A stretch of 64,000 nt of DNA from Kineococcus gynurae (GTDB lineage Bacteria; Actinomycetota; Actinomycetes; Actinomycetales; Kineococcaceae): the NCBI RefSeq assembly GCF_050871315.1, contig NZ_JBJLRE010000009.1. The stretch is one strand, 5' to 3'. This document shows positions 1 through 11,616 of this stretch, piece by piece (the first letter of the stretch is position 1; each line of letters opens with the position of its first letter). Position numbers and translations under genes: made by a program. The notes under the pieces were generated by a model. That model made no database searches. It was not told where the DNA came from and was given only the letters and a program-made list of their open reading frames with translations.

Positions 1-2376
<2,376 letters not shown>

Positions 2377-2585
2377 GACGGTGGGACCTTTCCTCGGGCG
2401 GACGTTCGGGTGGATCGGGCCGGCGGTGCTGCGGAGCCGGTCCTCGAGGTGGGACTCACGGTGCTGGTGCTGCGTGCGGTGCGTGCGGTGCTGATGGTGC
2501 TGATGGTGCTGCGGTCCACCGATGGTGCGGGGGTCGCAGGCCGCGGTCGGTCGTGCGGGTCCGACGCCGTCGCGCCGGGCCCGGG

Positions 2586-3269
2586 TCAGCTGCGGACCTG
2601 CAGCACCTGCGCCGAGCTCACGGTGGTGATCTGGACCAGCAGGTCGCTGCCGGCGGGCGCCCCGGTGGGCAGCGAGAAGGCGTACCTGCCCGAGGCCGAC
2701 CCGCCGGGCTGCAGCAACCCGGTGGCGGGCGCCGACGGGGACGCGTCGGTCGCGGGGGCCGGCGTGCCGTCGGCCAGGGTGGCGGTCACCCGCACCCCGT
2801 CGAGCCCGACCGGGAAGTCGGCCCCGTTGGTGAAGGAGATGTCGAGCAGGACGCCGGGACCGGCGACCTCGCCCGGCCCCGACGCGGTCAGTTCGACGGG
2901 CGCCGAGGACGTCAGCGAGGCGGAGAACCCCTCCTCGGTCCGGGCCGGGGTCCCGGCCGGGACCGGCGCCAGGGTCTCGGTGCCCACCTGGGGGGCGACC
3001 CGGCCCAGCTGGGGGTCCTGCGGCGTCGCCGCCGGGCCCGGGGCCGCGGTCGCCGAGGCGTCCGGGGTCGACGGGGACTCCGGGGACCCCGGGGACCCCG
3101 AGGACGTGGCCCCCGCCGAGGGGGTCACCGCGGGGGTGCTCGCCGAGGTCGGGGCCGAAGCGTCGGCACCGGGGTCGTCGGAGGAGCAGCCGGCGAGCAG
3201 CACGGCACCGACGGTGCTGAGCGCGAGCAGCGTCGCGGGGACGCCGACGCGGCGACGGCGGAGCGACAT
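2586..3269 (-). CDS. Putative lipoprotein of unknown function
   Basis: A 227-residue exported lipoprotein. The N-terminus has basic residues (MSLRRRR), a hydrophobic core and a lipobox LLAGC, with the lipidated Cys at 28. An Asp/Ser/Thr/Pro-rich linker follows to about residue 80. A C-terminal globular region from about 105 has beta-rich character (VLLDISFTNGADFPVGLDG), reminiscent of the DUF4352-like extracellular fold, but that is only a resemblance. The ATG at 3269 is chosen because the signal peptide begins there; the frame stays open further upstream into the glycosyltransferase gene. It would be processed by LspA, encoded at 13351. It lies between a PKD surface protein and a glycosyltransferase on the same strand. 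The specific role is unknown. Confidence 0.75.
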   Translation of the reverse strand: MSLRRRRVGVPATLLALSTVGAVLLAGCSSDDPGADASAPTSASTPAVTPSAGATSSGSPGSPESPSTPDASATAAPGPAATPQDPQLGRVAPQVGTETLAPVPAGTPARTEEGFSASLTSSAPVELTASGPGEVAGPGVLLDISFTNGADFPVGLDGVRVTATLADGTPAPATDASPSAPATGLLQPGGSASGRYAFSLPTGAPAGSDLLVQITTVSSAQVLQVRS

Positions 3270-3313
3270 GTGGCGATTCCACCACGGATGGTGACCGCCA
3301 CGCGGGAGAACGC

Positions 3314-4678
3314 TCACCTCGACTCGTCGGCGGCGACGCGACCGGCGACCGGGACCCCGGGAAGCTCCTCCGGGATGCCGTTGTCCAGCACCTCGTGGGT
3401 CAGCACCTCGGGCGCGAGGTCGTCGGCGCGCACGGACGCGGTGCCACCGAGGATCTCGGTGCTGAACAGGTCGTGGCGCGCGGAGGTCGGGCGCGGGGTG
3501 AGCGCGCCCATGCGGTCCAGGGTGGCGCGCGACCCGGTCGGCAGGCCCGCGGCGAGGTCGCGGCACAGCTGCTCGTAGCCGGTCGCCACCTCGTCCCAGT
3601 CGTAGAGCGAGGCGCGGGCCCGGCAGGCGCGGGCGCGGTCGGCGGTCGCGCGCGGGTCGGCCTCGGCGGACTCCACGAGGGCGGCCACGTCGGCCGGGGT
3701 GGCGAAGTAGCGCGAGGCCCCGCCGAGCACCTCGCGGTTGAACCGCACGTCGAAGGCGTCCACCGAGGCGGTGGCCCCGATGGCGCGCAGCAACGAGGGG
3801 TTGGTGCCCCCGACCGAGTGCCCGTGCAGGTAGGTGAAGGAGCCGGCGTAGAGCTGGTCGAGCAGCTCCTGGTCCCAGACCCCGCCGAGGAGGCGGACCC
3901 GGTCGTCGGCCATTGCTCGCACCCGGGCGGTGTAGGCGTCGGAGTAGGGCGCCGAACCGACGACCACGAGCGGGAGCCGGGCGCCGCTGCGGACGTAGCC
4001 CTCCACGATCAGGTCGACGTGGTTCTCGGGTTCGAAGCGCGCGACGACCAGGTGGTACCCGCGCGGCCGCAGCCCCACCTCGGCCAGTTTCTCGGGGCAA
4101 CCTCCGCCGTCGACGACCGGCGCGCCGTAGGTCAGCAGCGTCGTGTCCACGTCGAACCGGTCGCGGTAGTAGTCCTGGATACCGACGGCGTCGGCGATCA
4201 GCGCGTCCGACCAGCGGACGGCGAGCGCCTCCCCGGCCCGGTAGTAGCGCCGGCCCGCGGGGCCCCACTTGGCCCGCTGCCACTCCAGACCGTCGACGTG
4301 GGTCGCGACGGGGATCCCGCGGGCCCGCAGGACGGGCAGCAGGGGCGCGTTGGCGGAGTTGAAGACCAGGGCCACGTCGGACCGGTGGGCGACCTGGTGG
4401 GCGACGGAGAGGGCGGTGTGGCTCAACGTCTCCAGCGAGCGGCGGCGCAGCGCGGGCAGGTGGACCAGGTTCATCCCGCGGTAGCGCTGCGGGCGCTCGG
4501 GCCGGCCGTCGGCGCCGGGGGCACCCTTGGCGGCGTTGCTGGTGCGGCAGTAGACGACGACCTCGTGGCCCCGGTCGGCGAGGCGGGCCCCGACCTCTTC
4601 CACGCACGTCTCGAAACCGCCGTATCGGGCCGGCACACCGCGCGTCCCGATCATCGCGATGCTCAGGTGTCGTGCCAC
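3314..4678 (-). CDS. DUF1972-type glycosyltransferase
   Basis: A 454-residue GT-B-fold glycosyltransferase, likely transferring a sugar during exopolysaccharide or cell-surface glycan synthesis. The N-terminus IAMIGTRGVPARYGGFETC is the signature of the DUF1972 family (rhamnosyl/glycosyltransferase N-domain). The C-terminal half has glycosyltransferase-1-like segments (VVARFEPENH near residue 213; LLGGVWDQELLDQLYAGSFTYLHG near 275; GGTNPSLLRAIG). The GTG at 4678 is preferred because GAGGGGGA sits just upstream; an in-frame ATG lies 30 codons earlier but lacks the family start. A TAGGGT -10-like hexamer lies at 4731-4736. Acceptor and donor cannot be named from sequence. Confidence 0.85.
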   Translation of the reverse strand: MARHLSIAMIGTRGVPARYGGFETCVEEVGARLADRGHEVVVYCRTSNAAKGAPGADGRPERPQRYRGMNLVHLPALRRRSLETLSHTALSVAHQVAHRSDVALVFNSANAPLLPVLRARGIPVATHVDGLEWQRAKWGPAGRRYYRAGEALAVRWSDALIADAVGIQDYYRDRFDVDTTLLTYGAPVVDGGGCPEKLAEVGLRPRGYHLVVARFEPENHVDLIVEGYVRSGARLPLVVVGSAPYSDAYTARVRAMADDRVRLLGGVWDQELLDQLYAGSFTYLHGHSVGGTNPSLLRAIGATASVDAFDVRFNREVLGGASRYFATPADVAALVESAEADPRATADRARACRARASLYDWDEVATGYEQLCRDLAAGLPTGSRATLDRMGALTPRPTSARHDLFSTEILGGTASVRADDLAPEVLTHEVLDNGIPEELPGVPVAGRVAADESR

Positions 4679-4730
4679 GGGACTCCCCCTCGTCGACGCC
4701 CGTCCCCCCGGACGGCCGTACAGTGCTTTC

Positions 4731-4736
4731 ACCCTA
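4731..4736 (-). promoter_or_regulatory. Candidate -10 element for the glycosyltransferase gene
   Basis: On the minus strand this reads TAGGGT, the -10 form that recurs in this window, 52 nt before the chosen start. No convincing -35 was identified. Confidence 0.35.
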
Positions 4737-5395
4737 GGCCACAGCTCGACTACAGCCTGGTTCTTCATCCGACGTTAACTCGACGGAAGGTCCACTTCCG
4801 TTACAGCCGTCACCGACCCGGGCTAACGGGCCGACGATCGGGCCGAGACCCGTTCGGGCACAAGGGCCGACCGGGTGATCACGATGTCCTCCGTAGGTCG
4901 CGGCGAGCGCCCTGCGGTCGCTCGCGTCCGACCTCGATCCGGGCCTCGGAACGCAGCGGAGACATCGTTCCCGACACCCCGGCCGGGCCGGATCGATATC
5001 GAAACGAGACCCCCGACCTTCTCGTTTCGGCAAGGGCGACGAGAACCTGAACGTTCAGCCACCGCCGTCACCCGCTCGGAGTTGCAGAAGTACGGATGGG
5101 GTGGATGATACGCCTGCGACGGACGGGAACCGGTGGGCGCGGACACCGGTCCGGCGGGCGAGCGCCGCCCCGACATCCGGCCCCCCACGATCGACCCGCC
5201 CATGCCCGGCTCTCCCCGCGACCTGCTCCCCCGCGACCGACCCCCGCGCCCGACCCCCGACGGCCGGGCGTCGGGCGGGCCGGACCCCGGTCGCGATCCG
5301 CAGGACTCGTCGGGCGGCCGCACCGCATCCCGGTCGAGGACAGCGGCGCCCGGCCCCTGCCCGGAGCCGTCCGGTCGTGGGACGGCGCCCCGGGG

Positions 5396-5467
5396 CGCAC
5401 CCGGGAACGCACCCGGGAACGCACCCGGGAATGCGGACGGGAATGCGGACGGGAATGCGGACGAGGA
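5396..5467. repeat. 12-bp tandem array, 6 units
   Basis: Three copies of CGCACCCGGGAA are followed by two copies of TGCGGACGGGAA and one variant. The array is intergenic, and the two unit types show local homogenisation. Confidence 0.85.
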
Positions 5468-5559
5468 AGGCCCGGACGGGTCCGACCGGCTGCTGCCGGT
5501 GGACCCGTCCGGGCCGTGCGCATCGCTGCGGTTCGAGCGGATCGTGCGGTTCGAGCGGA

Positions 5560-7662
5560 TCAGGCGGTTCCGTGGGTCAGGGTCTCCCAGTTCATGTGCA
5601 GACCGCTGCCGGCGCCGTTGATCGTGCTGAGCAGCTTGCGGGTCTCGGGCATCGAGATGCCGAGGCGGCCGGCGAAGTGGTGGTACCCGATCGCCCAGGT
5701 GTAGGTGTAGCCGTTGCCGCCGAGGGACATCGGCTTGTTGCAGACCCACCCGGAGGCGGAGGGGTTGTTGATGAACTTGGCGTTGTACTCCATGCCGGTC
5801 ACCAGGCGGGTGCGCTCGGCCCCGAAGAGGTCGATCCCCTGGATGCGCGCGGTCTCGCCACCGGCCAGAGCGGCACCGAAGAACATCGCGGTGTGGCTGG
5901 CGTCACGGCAGGTCTCCTGCTCCAGGCCCGGGACGAACCGCTGCGGGTCCTTCCAGTAGGTCCCGAGGTAGGAGGGCGTCACCGTGGTGTTGTTCGGGAC
6001 CAGCGGGCGGGCGCCGTCGGAGGCGAGGTAGATGTGGCTCTTGACCTGGTCGCGCCAGTCGCCGACGCCGTTCTCGAACACCGCGCGGTTGTTGGTGAAG
6101 ACCCCGATGTTCATCGTGGCCTCGGCCATGGACAGCTGCCAGTTCGAACCGCCGGCCTTCCAGCCGTCCTGGACCCGCGGCAGGAACGCCGAGGTCAGCA
6201 TGTTCTCGAACCGGGTCGCGTCGGCCGCGCTCCACCCGGCACCGGAGTAGCGGACGAGTTCCGCCGCCTTGGTGAAGGTCTCCGCACCCCAGGCCGCCTG
6301 CAGCAGACCGTTGCTGTAGGTACGGGTGTCGAACTTGTGCTCCTTGAGCGTGCCCGACCAGGCGTTGAGGATCTCGATGGCCTTGGCCGCGTGACGACGG
6401 TCACCGGTGTAGTACCAGAGCAGCGCCTGGCTGTAGGCGGCCTGCGCGTCGTCGGTCTCGGCGTTGCAGCCGACGTTGGCGCCGGAACCGCACTCCACCG
6501 AGGCCACCGGCTTCGGGGTCCAGGTCAGCTTGGCGAAACGGGAACCCTTGAGGTCGGCGAGCGCCCCGGCCCACGGCTGCTTGCCGGCGAGCGCGTTGCT
6601 GCGGGCCTCGTCGAGGGAGGACACGCTGTTCACGATGCCCGGGTGACGGAACCCGTTGGTGGTGACCGAGGTGAACTGCGGCAGACCGGAGTTGTTGCCG
6701 GTGTTGCCGGTGTTGCCGGTGTTCCCGGTGCTGGGGCTCGGGCTGCTGGTGGGCTTCGGGGTGCTGGTCGCGCTCGGCGTGGGCGAGTTCGTCGGCCGCG
6801 GCGAGGTCGACGCGCTCGGGCTCGGCGAGGTCGTCGGGGCGGGCGAGTTCACCGGGGTCGGCTGGTTGTTGCTGCTGCCCGCGTTGGCGGTGAGCGAGGA
6901 CGCCTGGAAGTAGGCGACCTTGACCAGGGCGGAGCGGCCCGAGGAGGCGAAGTACTGCTCGAGACCGACCGAGCCGGCGCCGGTGATGCTGGTGTCGGTG
7001 GTCTTGACCTGGAAGGCCGGGACGCTGGACCCGGTGCGCCACACCCGGGCCTGCAGGGTGGAACCGACCGCCTGGGCCTCGACCTCGAGGCGGACACCGG
7101 GGGCGGCGGTCACCGAGGGGGCGACGCGGGCCAGGGTGGTGGTCGCGTTGCCGCTGACCTTGTTGATCCGCAGGCTCAGCTTGCCGTCGGTGTCGACGAT
7201 GACGGTCGCCTCGTAGCGGGCGTCGTTGCTCTGCCGGCGCAGCACGGTGGTCTGGTACAGACCGACCTTGCCGGCGGTGGAGTCGAGGCTGAAGGCGTGG
7301 CGGACGGAGACGTCCTTGGCCGAGACCGAGTTCAGCAGCTGCGAGGCGCCCTGCCCGGCGGGGACGTCGGCGATCCGGAGCTGGCCGTTGCCGGCGAGGA
7401 GGGAGGACCCGTTGGGGGCCCAGGTGGTCCAGCTGCCACCCTGCGCGGCCTTGGCCAGGGGGCGGGTCGACCCGGCGAAGTCGTCGCGGGCGAGCAGCGA
7501 GCTGGTGGAGTTGGTGGCGGCGGCAGCGGCCGCCGGGAGGCCACTCGGGACCGCGGCCTGCGCGGCGGCGGCGGTGGCGACGAGGCACGTGGCAGCGGTG
7601 GCCGCCGCGAGCAGAGTCGCGACCGGCCGGAGGCGGGGGGTCTCAAAGATGGGCACGAACAA
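5560..7662 (-). CDS. Secreted alginate-lyase-family polysaccharide lyase with N-terminal accessory domain
   Basis: A 700-residue exported enzyme predicted to cleave a uronate-containing polysaccharide by beta-elimination. Residues 1-37 form a signal peptide (LLAAATAATCLVATAAAAQA). About 55-240 is a jelly-roll-like accessory module (LLARDDFAG, YEATVIVDTDGKLSLRI) shared with the PKD protein at 1-2376. About 245-335 is a Pro/Thr/Ser linker containing TGNTGNTGN repeats. From about 340 to the end is an Alginate_lyase (PF05426)-like alpha/alpha toroid, with the recognisable segments NWQLSMAEATMNIGVF and YTYTWAIGYHHFAGRL. The start is uncertain: TTG at 7662 or GTG at 7656, with no strong ribosome site. 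Substrate specificity is not determinable here. Confidence 0.8.
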   Translation of the reverse strand: MFVPIFETPRLRPVATLLAAATAATCLVATAAAAQAAVPSGLPAAAAAATNSTSSLLARDDFAGSTRPLAKAAQGGSWTTWAPNGSSLLAGNGQLRIADVPAGQGASQLLNSVSAKDVSVRHAFSLDSTAGKVGLYQTTVLRRQSNDARYEATVIVDTDGKLSLRINKVSGNATTTLARVAPSVTAAPGVRLEVEAQAVGSTLQARVWRTGSSVPAFQVKTTDTSITGAGSVGLEQYFASSGRSALVKVAYFQASSLTANAGSSNNQPTPVNSPAPTTSPSPSASTSPRPTNSPTPSATSTPKPTSSPSPSTGNTGNTGNTGNNSGLPQFTSVTTNGFRHPGIVNSVSSLDEARSNALAGKQPWAGALADLKGSRFAKLTWTPKPVASVECGSGANVGCNAETDDAQAAYSQALLWYYTGDRRHAAKAIEILNAWSGTLKEHKFDTRTYSNGLLQAAWGAETFTKAAELVRYSGAGWSAADATRFENMLTSAFLPRVQDGWKAGGSNWQLSMAEATMNIGVFTNNRAVFENGVGDWRDQVKSHIYLASDGARPLVPNNTTVTPSYLGTYWKDPQRFVPGLEQETCRDASHTAMFFGAALAGGETARIQGIDLFGAERTRLVTGMEYNAKFINNPSASGWVCNKPMSLGGNGYTYTWAIGYHHFAGRLGISMPETRKLLSTINGAGSGLHMNWETLTHGTA

Positions 7663-7954
7663 GACTTCGGTGCCCGGGCGACGTCACTACAGCCCGCCGA
7701 TCGGGTGCTCTCCCCCGGGAAGGGGCGCTACCAACAGTCACATCGCGTGACGATCTCCGGGTGTTACACGTCCGCTGACCTGCATCGACGGTGATCCTTC
7801 GTCGCGCCCTCCCCCGGACGGGTCAGGGGGCGACACGCCGAGACGCGGTCTGCTCCGACACGCCGTCACGGAGGGTCGTGCGGACACGCCCGTTCGGCCC
7901 AACGCCCTCGGACGGAGCAGCACCGGCCACTCGACGCCCGAGGGCGAAGGGTTC
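7663..7954. other. Spacer between dnaE1 and the alginate-lyase gene
   Basis: There is no gene in these 292 bp. The spacer carries the promoter of the downstream lyase gene. A perfect inverted repeat of GTCAC and GTGAC arms separated by 5 nt lies near 7737-7751 and could be a regulator site. No riboswitch consensus could be fitted. Confidence 0.5.
7737..7751. promoter_or_regulatory. Inverted repeat upstream of the lyase gene, possible operator
   Basis: GTCAC and GTGAC arms flank 5 nt, about 75 bp before the lyase start. The symmetry is suggestive, but the arms are only 5 bp and no regulator gene is adjacent. Confidence 0.25.
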
Positions 7955-10900
7955 CTAGACCAGGCAGCTGGGGCCGAGGAGCGCCTTGAGGTCGCCGAAG
8001 AGGGCCGAGGTCGGGGTGACCCGGAGCGAGTCGTCGAGGCGCATGAGCGTCCCGCTGCCGTTGCCCTTGGTCAGTCGCAACCGCACCTCGGTCATCCCCG
8101 GGTGGGTCGTGAGCACGTCGCGCAGCCGTTCGACGACCGGCTGGGTGCACCGGGTGGCCGGAAGCGTGACGGTGACCGGCAACCCGTCGGTGGCCGAGAC
8201 GTCGGGGACGGTCAGCTTGGAGGCGTAGATGGTCGGCACGTCGTCGCGGCGGTTCAACCGCCCCGAGACGGTGACCACGAGGTCCTCGGCGAGCAGCTGG
8301 GCGACCTCCATGTAGGCCGCGGGGAAGAAGAGGCACTCGATCGCCCCCTCGAGGTCCTCGACGGTCACGATCGCCCAGGGGTCGCCCTTCTTGGTCAGCT
8401 TCCGCTGCAGACCGGTGATCATCCCCGCGATGGTCACCGTGGAGCCGTCGGGGCGGCCCTCGTCGGCGGTGAGGGAGGCGATCGCGCAGTCGGAGGCGTT
8501 GGCCAGCAGGTGCTCCAGGCCGAACAACGGGTGGTCGGAGACGTAGAGGCCGAGCATCTGCCGCTCGTGGGCCAGCAGCTCGGACTTGTCCCACTCCGGG
8601 ATGTCGGGGATCTCCACGGTGAACCCGCCCGCGTCGGCGTCGGAGTCCCCGCCCAGGCCGGCGAACAGGTCGAACTGCCCGATGGCCTCGTTGCGCTTGA
8701 CGTCGACCACCGCGTCGACCGCGTCCTCGTGGCGGGCCACCAGGGCCCGGCGACGGTGCCCGAGGGAGTCGAAGGAGCCGGCCTTGATGAGCGACTCGAT
8801 GGTCCGCTTGTTGCAGACCACCGCGGGGACCTTGGTGAGGAAGTCGGTGAACGACTCGTAGCGGCCGGCGGACTCCCGGGCGGCGCAGATCGCCTCGACG
8901 ACGTTGGCCCCGACGTTGCGGATGGCGGTGAGGCCGAAGCGGATGTCGGTGCCGACCGCGGTGAAGTTGGCGCTGGACTCGTTGACGTCCGGGGGCAGCA
9001 CCCGGATCCCCATGCGGCGGCACTCGTTGAGGTAGAGCGCGGACTTGTCCTTGTCGTCGCGCACGCTGGTCAGCACCGCGGCCATGTACTCGGCCGGGAA
9101 GTTGGCCTTCAGGTAGGCCGTCCAGTACGACACCAGGCCGTAGGCCGCGGAGTGGGCCTTGTTGAAGGCGTAGTCGGAGAACGGGACGAGGATGTCCCAG
9201 AGCGCCTTGATGCAGGCCTTCGAGAACCCGTTCTCGAGCATCCCGGCCTCGAAACCGACGTACTCGGCGTCGAGGACCTCGCGCTTCTTCTTGCCCATGG
9301 CGCGGCGCAGCAGGTCGGCCTTGCCGAGCGTGTACCCGGCGACCTTCTGCGCGATCGACATGACCTGCTCCTGGTACACGATCAACCCGTAGGTCGTGCC
9401 GAGGATCTCCTTGAGCGGTTCCTCGAGCTCGGGGTGGATCGGGGTGATCGGCTCCTGACCGTTCTTGCGCCGCGCGTAGGCCGTGTGCGACCCGGCCCCC
9501 ATCGGGCCGGGCCGGTACAGCGCACCGACGGCGGAGATGTCCTCGAAGTTGTCCGGCCGCATGAGCCGCAGCAGCGAGCGCATGGGCCCGCCGTCGAACT
9601 GGAACACCCCGAGGGTGTCGCCGCGCCCGAGGAGCTCGTAGGTGGCCGGGTCGTCCAGCTCGAGGGCCTCGAGGTCGACCGGCGGCTTGTCGTTGAGGAC
9701 GACGTTCTTCAGCGCGTCGTCGAGGATCGTCAGGTTGCGCAGCCCGAGGAAGTCCATCTTGACGAGACCGAGCGTCTCGCAGGTGGGGTAGTCGAACTGG
9801 GTGATGATCGCCCCGTCGGCCTCCCGCTTCATGATCGGGATGACGTCGATCAGCGGCTCCGAGGACATGATGACGCCCGCGGCGTGCACGCCCCACTGCC
9901 GCTTCAACCCCTCCAGGCCCTTGGCCAGGTCGACGACCCGGACGACCTCGGCGTCGGCCTTGTAGAGGTCGCGGAACTCGCCGGCCTCGGAGTAGCGCTT
10001 GTGGTCGGGGTCGAAGATCCCCGACAGCGGGATGTCCTTGCCCATGACCGCGGGCGGCATGGTCTTGGTGATCCGCTCCCCCATGGAGAAGGGGAACCCG
10101 AGCACGCGCGAGGCGTCCTTGACCGCCTGCTTGGCCTTGATCGTGCCGTAGGTGGCGATCTGGGCCACGCGGTCGGTGCCGTACTTCTGCACGACGTAGG
10201 TGATGACCTCACCGCGCCGGCGCTCGTCGAAGTCGACGTCGAAGTCGGGCATGGACATGCGCTCGGGGTTGAGGAAGCGCTCGAAGAACAACCCGTGCCG
10301 CAGCGGGTCCAGGTCGGTGATCTTCATGGCGTAGGCGGCCATGCTCCCGGCGCCGGAGCCGCGGCCCGGACCGACCCGGATCCCGTTCTCCTTGGACCAG
10401 GTGATGAAGTCGGCGACGACCAGGAAGTAGCCCGCGTAGCCCTTGGAGACGATGACCTCGATCTCGTAGTCGGCCTGCTTGCGCACGTCGTCGGGGATGC
10501 CCTCGGGGTAGCGCGCGGCCAGCCCGCTCCAGACCTCCTTGACGAACCAGCTCTCCTCGTTCTCCCCGGGCGGGCAAGGGAAGCGGGGCATGTAGGCGCC
10601 GGTCGACTCGGTGAACTCGACGTTGCACCGCTCGGCGATGAGCAGCGTGTTGTCGCAGGCCTCGGGGTGGTCGCGCCAGAGGTGGCGCATCTCGGCGGGG
10701 CTCTTGAGGTAGAACTCGTCGGCGTCGAACTTGAACCGCTTCGGGTCGCTCATGGTCGAGCCGGACTGCACGCAGAGCAGCGCCGCGTGGGCCGCCGCGT
10801 CGGCCGCCTTGGTGTAGTGCAGGTCGTTGGTGGCCACCAGCGGCAGGTCGAGGTCCTTGGCGAGCTTCAGCAGGTCGTCCTGGACGCGCTTCTCGATGTC

Positions 10901-11494
10901 GAGCCCGTGGTCCATCAGCTCGCAGAAGAAGTTGTCCTTGCCGAAGATGTCGCGGTACTCCCCCGCCGCGCGGCGGGCCTCGTCGTACTGACCGAGCCGG
11001 AGCCGGGTCTGCACCTCGCCCGAGGGGCAGCCGGTGGTGGCGATCAACCCCTTCGCGTAGGTGTCCAGCAGCTCGCGGTCCATGCGGGGCTTGTAGAGGA
11101 AGCCCTCCAGCGAGGCCAGCGAGCTCATCTTGAACAGGTTGTGCATGCCCGTGGTGTTCTCGGCGAGCATGGTCATGTGGGTGTAGGAACCCGCCCCCGA
11201 GACGTCGTCCCCGCCGCGGGTGCTCTGGTCCCCCCACTTCACGCGCGTCTTGTCCTGGCGGGCCGTGCCCGGCGTGAGGTAGGCCTCGACCCCGATGATC
11301 GGGTTGACCCCGTGCTTGCGGGCCGTGCGCCAGAAGTCGTAGGCGCCGAAGACGAAGCCGTGGTCGGTCGTCGCCAGCGCCGGCATGCCCATCGCGGCCG
11401 TCTCGCGGAACAGGTCGTCCAGCTTGGCCGCGCCGTCGAGCATCGAGTACTCGGTGTGCACGTGCAGGTGGACGAACGAGTCCGCGGATGCCAT
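7955..11494 (-). CDS. dnaE1: DNA polymerase III subunit alpha (replicative)
   Basis: The 1179-residue catalytic subunit of the replicative polymerase, which extends leading and lagging strands with the beta clamp. The N-terminal PHP domain begins FVHLHVHTEYSMLDG and keeps its metal-binding histidines, as expected for actinobacterial DnaE1, whose PHP domain is known to proofread in mycobacteria. The polymerase active-site motif PDFDVDFDERRRG is near residue 416, with GPGRGSGAGS just before it. The fingers and tandem HhH region follow, and a C-terminal OB fold (TVTIAGMITGLQRK) lies near 1000. The length is normal. The ATG at 11494 has a GGAG-containing leader, and a TAGGAT -10 lies at 11546-11551. 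A second DnaE (DnaE2) is encoded at 44526. Confidence 0.97.
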   Translation of the reverse strand: MASADSFVHLHVHTEYSMLDGAAKLDDLFRETAAMGMPALATTDHGFVFGAYDFWRTARKHGVNPIIGVEAYLTPGTARQDKTRVKWGDQSTRGGDDVSGAGSYTHMTMLAENTTGMHNLFKMSSLASLEGFLYKPRMDRELLDTYAKGLIATTGCPSGEVQTRLRLGQYDEARRAAGEYRDIFGKDNFFCELMDHGLDIEKRVQDDLLKLAKDLDLPLVATNDLHYTKAADAAAHAALLCVQSGSTMSDPKRFKFDADEFYLKSPAEMRHLWRDHPEACDNTLLIAERCNVEFTESTGAYMPRFPCPPGENEESWFVKEVWSGLAARYPEGIPDDVRKQADYEIEVIVSKGYAGYFLVVADFITWSKENGIRVGPGRGSGAGSMAAYAMKITDLDPLRHGLFFERFLNPERMSMPDFDVDFDERRRGEVITYVVQKYGTDRVAQIATYGTIKAKQAVKDASRVLGFPFSMGERITKTMPPAVMGKDIPLSGIFDPDHKRYSEAGEFRDLYKADAEVVRVVDLAKGLEGLKRQWGVHAAGVIMSSEPLIDVIPIMKREADGAIITQFDYPTCETLGLVKMDFLGLRNLTILDDALKNVVLNDKPPVDLEALELDDPATYELLGRGDTLGVFQFDGGPMRSLLRLMRPDNFEDISAVGALYRPGPMGAGSHTAYARRKNGQEPITPIHPELEEPLKEILGTTYGLIVYQEQVMSIAQKVAGYTLGKADLLRRAMGKKKREVLDAEYVGFEAGMLENGFSKACIKALWDILVPFSDYAFNKAHSAAYGLVSYWTAYLKANFPAEYMAAVLTSVRDDKDKSALYLNECRRMGIRVLPPDVNESSANFTAVGTDIRFGLTAIRNVGANVVEAICAARESAGRYESFTDFLTKVPAVVCNKRTIESLIKAGSFDSLGHRRRALVARHEDAVDAVVDVKRNEAIGQFDLFAGLGGDSDADAGGFTVEIPDIPEWDKSELLAHERQMLGLYVSDHPLFGLEHLLANASDCAIASLTADEGRPDGSTVTIAGMITGLQRKLTKKGDPWAIVTVEDLEGAIECLFFPAAYMEVAQLLAEDLVVTVSGRLNRRDDVPTIYASKLTVPDVSATDGLPVTVTLPATRCTQPVVERLRDVLTTHPGMTEVRLRLTKGNGSGTLMRLDDSLRVTPTSALFGDLKALLGPSCLV

Positions 11495-11545
11495 TCGGAG
11501 CCACTCCAGGGGTCGCGGGCGGGTGGTGCGGGTGGTAACGGATGA

Positions 11546-11551
11546 ATCCTA
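11546..11551 (-). promoter_or_regulatory. Candidate -10 element of dnaE1
   Basis: Reads TAGGAT on the minus strand, 52 nt before the dnaE1 ATG. The -35 element is not clear. Confidence 0.4.
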
Positions 11552-11616
11552 GGCTCCGCCACCGACACGACCGGTCCGACACCTCGGCCTCGGCGGTGCG
11601 CCCGGCGGCCGTGCGC

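Larger units (their letters stand above)
4679..5559. other. 881-bp gene-free spacer
   Basis: No credible gene was found between the glycosyltransferase start and the alginate-lyase stop. Open frames here are shadow frames of low complexity. The half next to the glycosyltransferase is relatively AT-rich for this genome (GTTAAC near 4775) and is probably its promoter region. The other half holds a 12-bp tandem array and a repeated GGTTCGAGCGGATC motif near 5530-5565. Confidence 0.6.

Noticed and set aside
4823..5749. Minus-strand frame with repeated Ala-Phe-Pro motifs in the 4679-5559 spacer
   Set aside because: It overlaps the real lyase gene, its repeats come from a 12-bp DNA array, and no ribosome site or domain is visible.
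7690..7800. c-di-AMP or c-di-GMP riboswitch upstream of the alginate lyase
   Set aside because: A G-rich hairpin is present, but the conserved cores of those riboswitch classes could not be placed.
8102..11545. Open frame of over 1100 codons on the plus strand opposite dnaE1
   Set aside because: It is composed of Gly/Arg/Val/Leu/Asp-rich low-complexity sequence with no domain, and exactly mirrors a well-supported gene. Long antisense frames are expected at this GC content.
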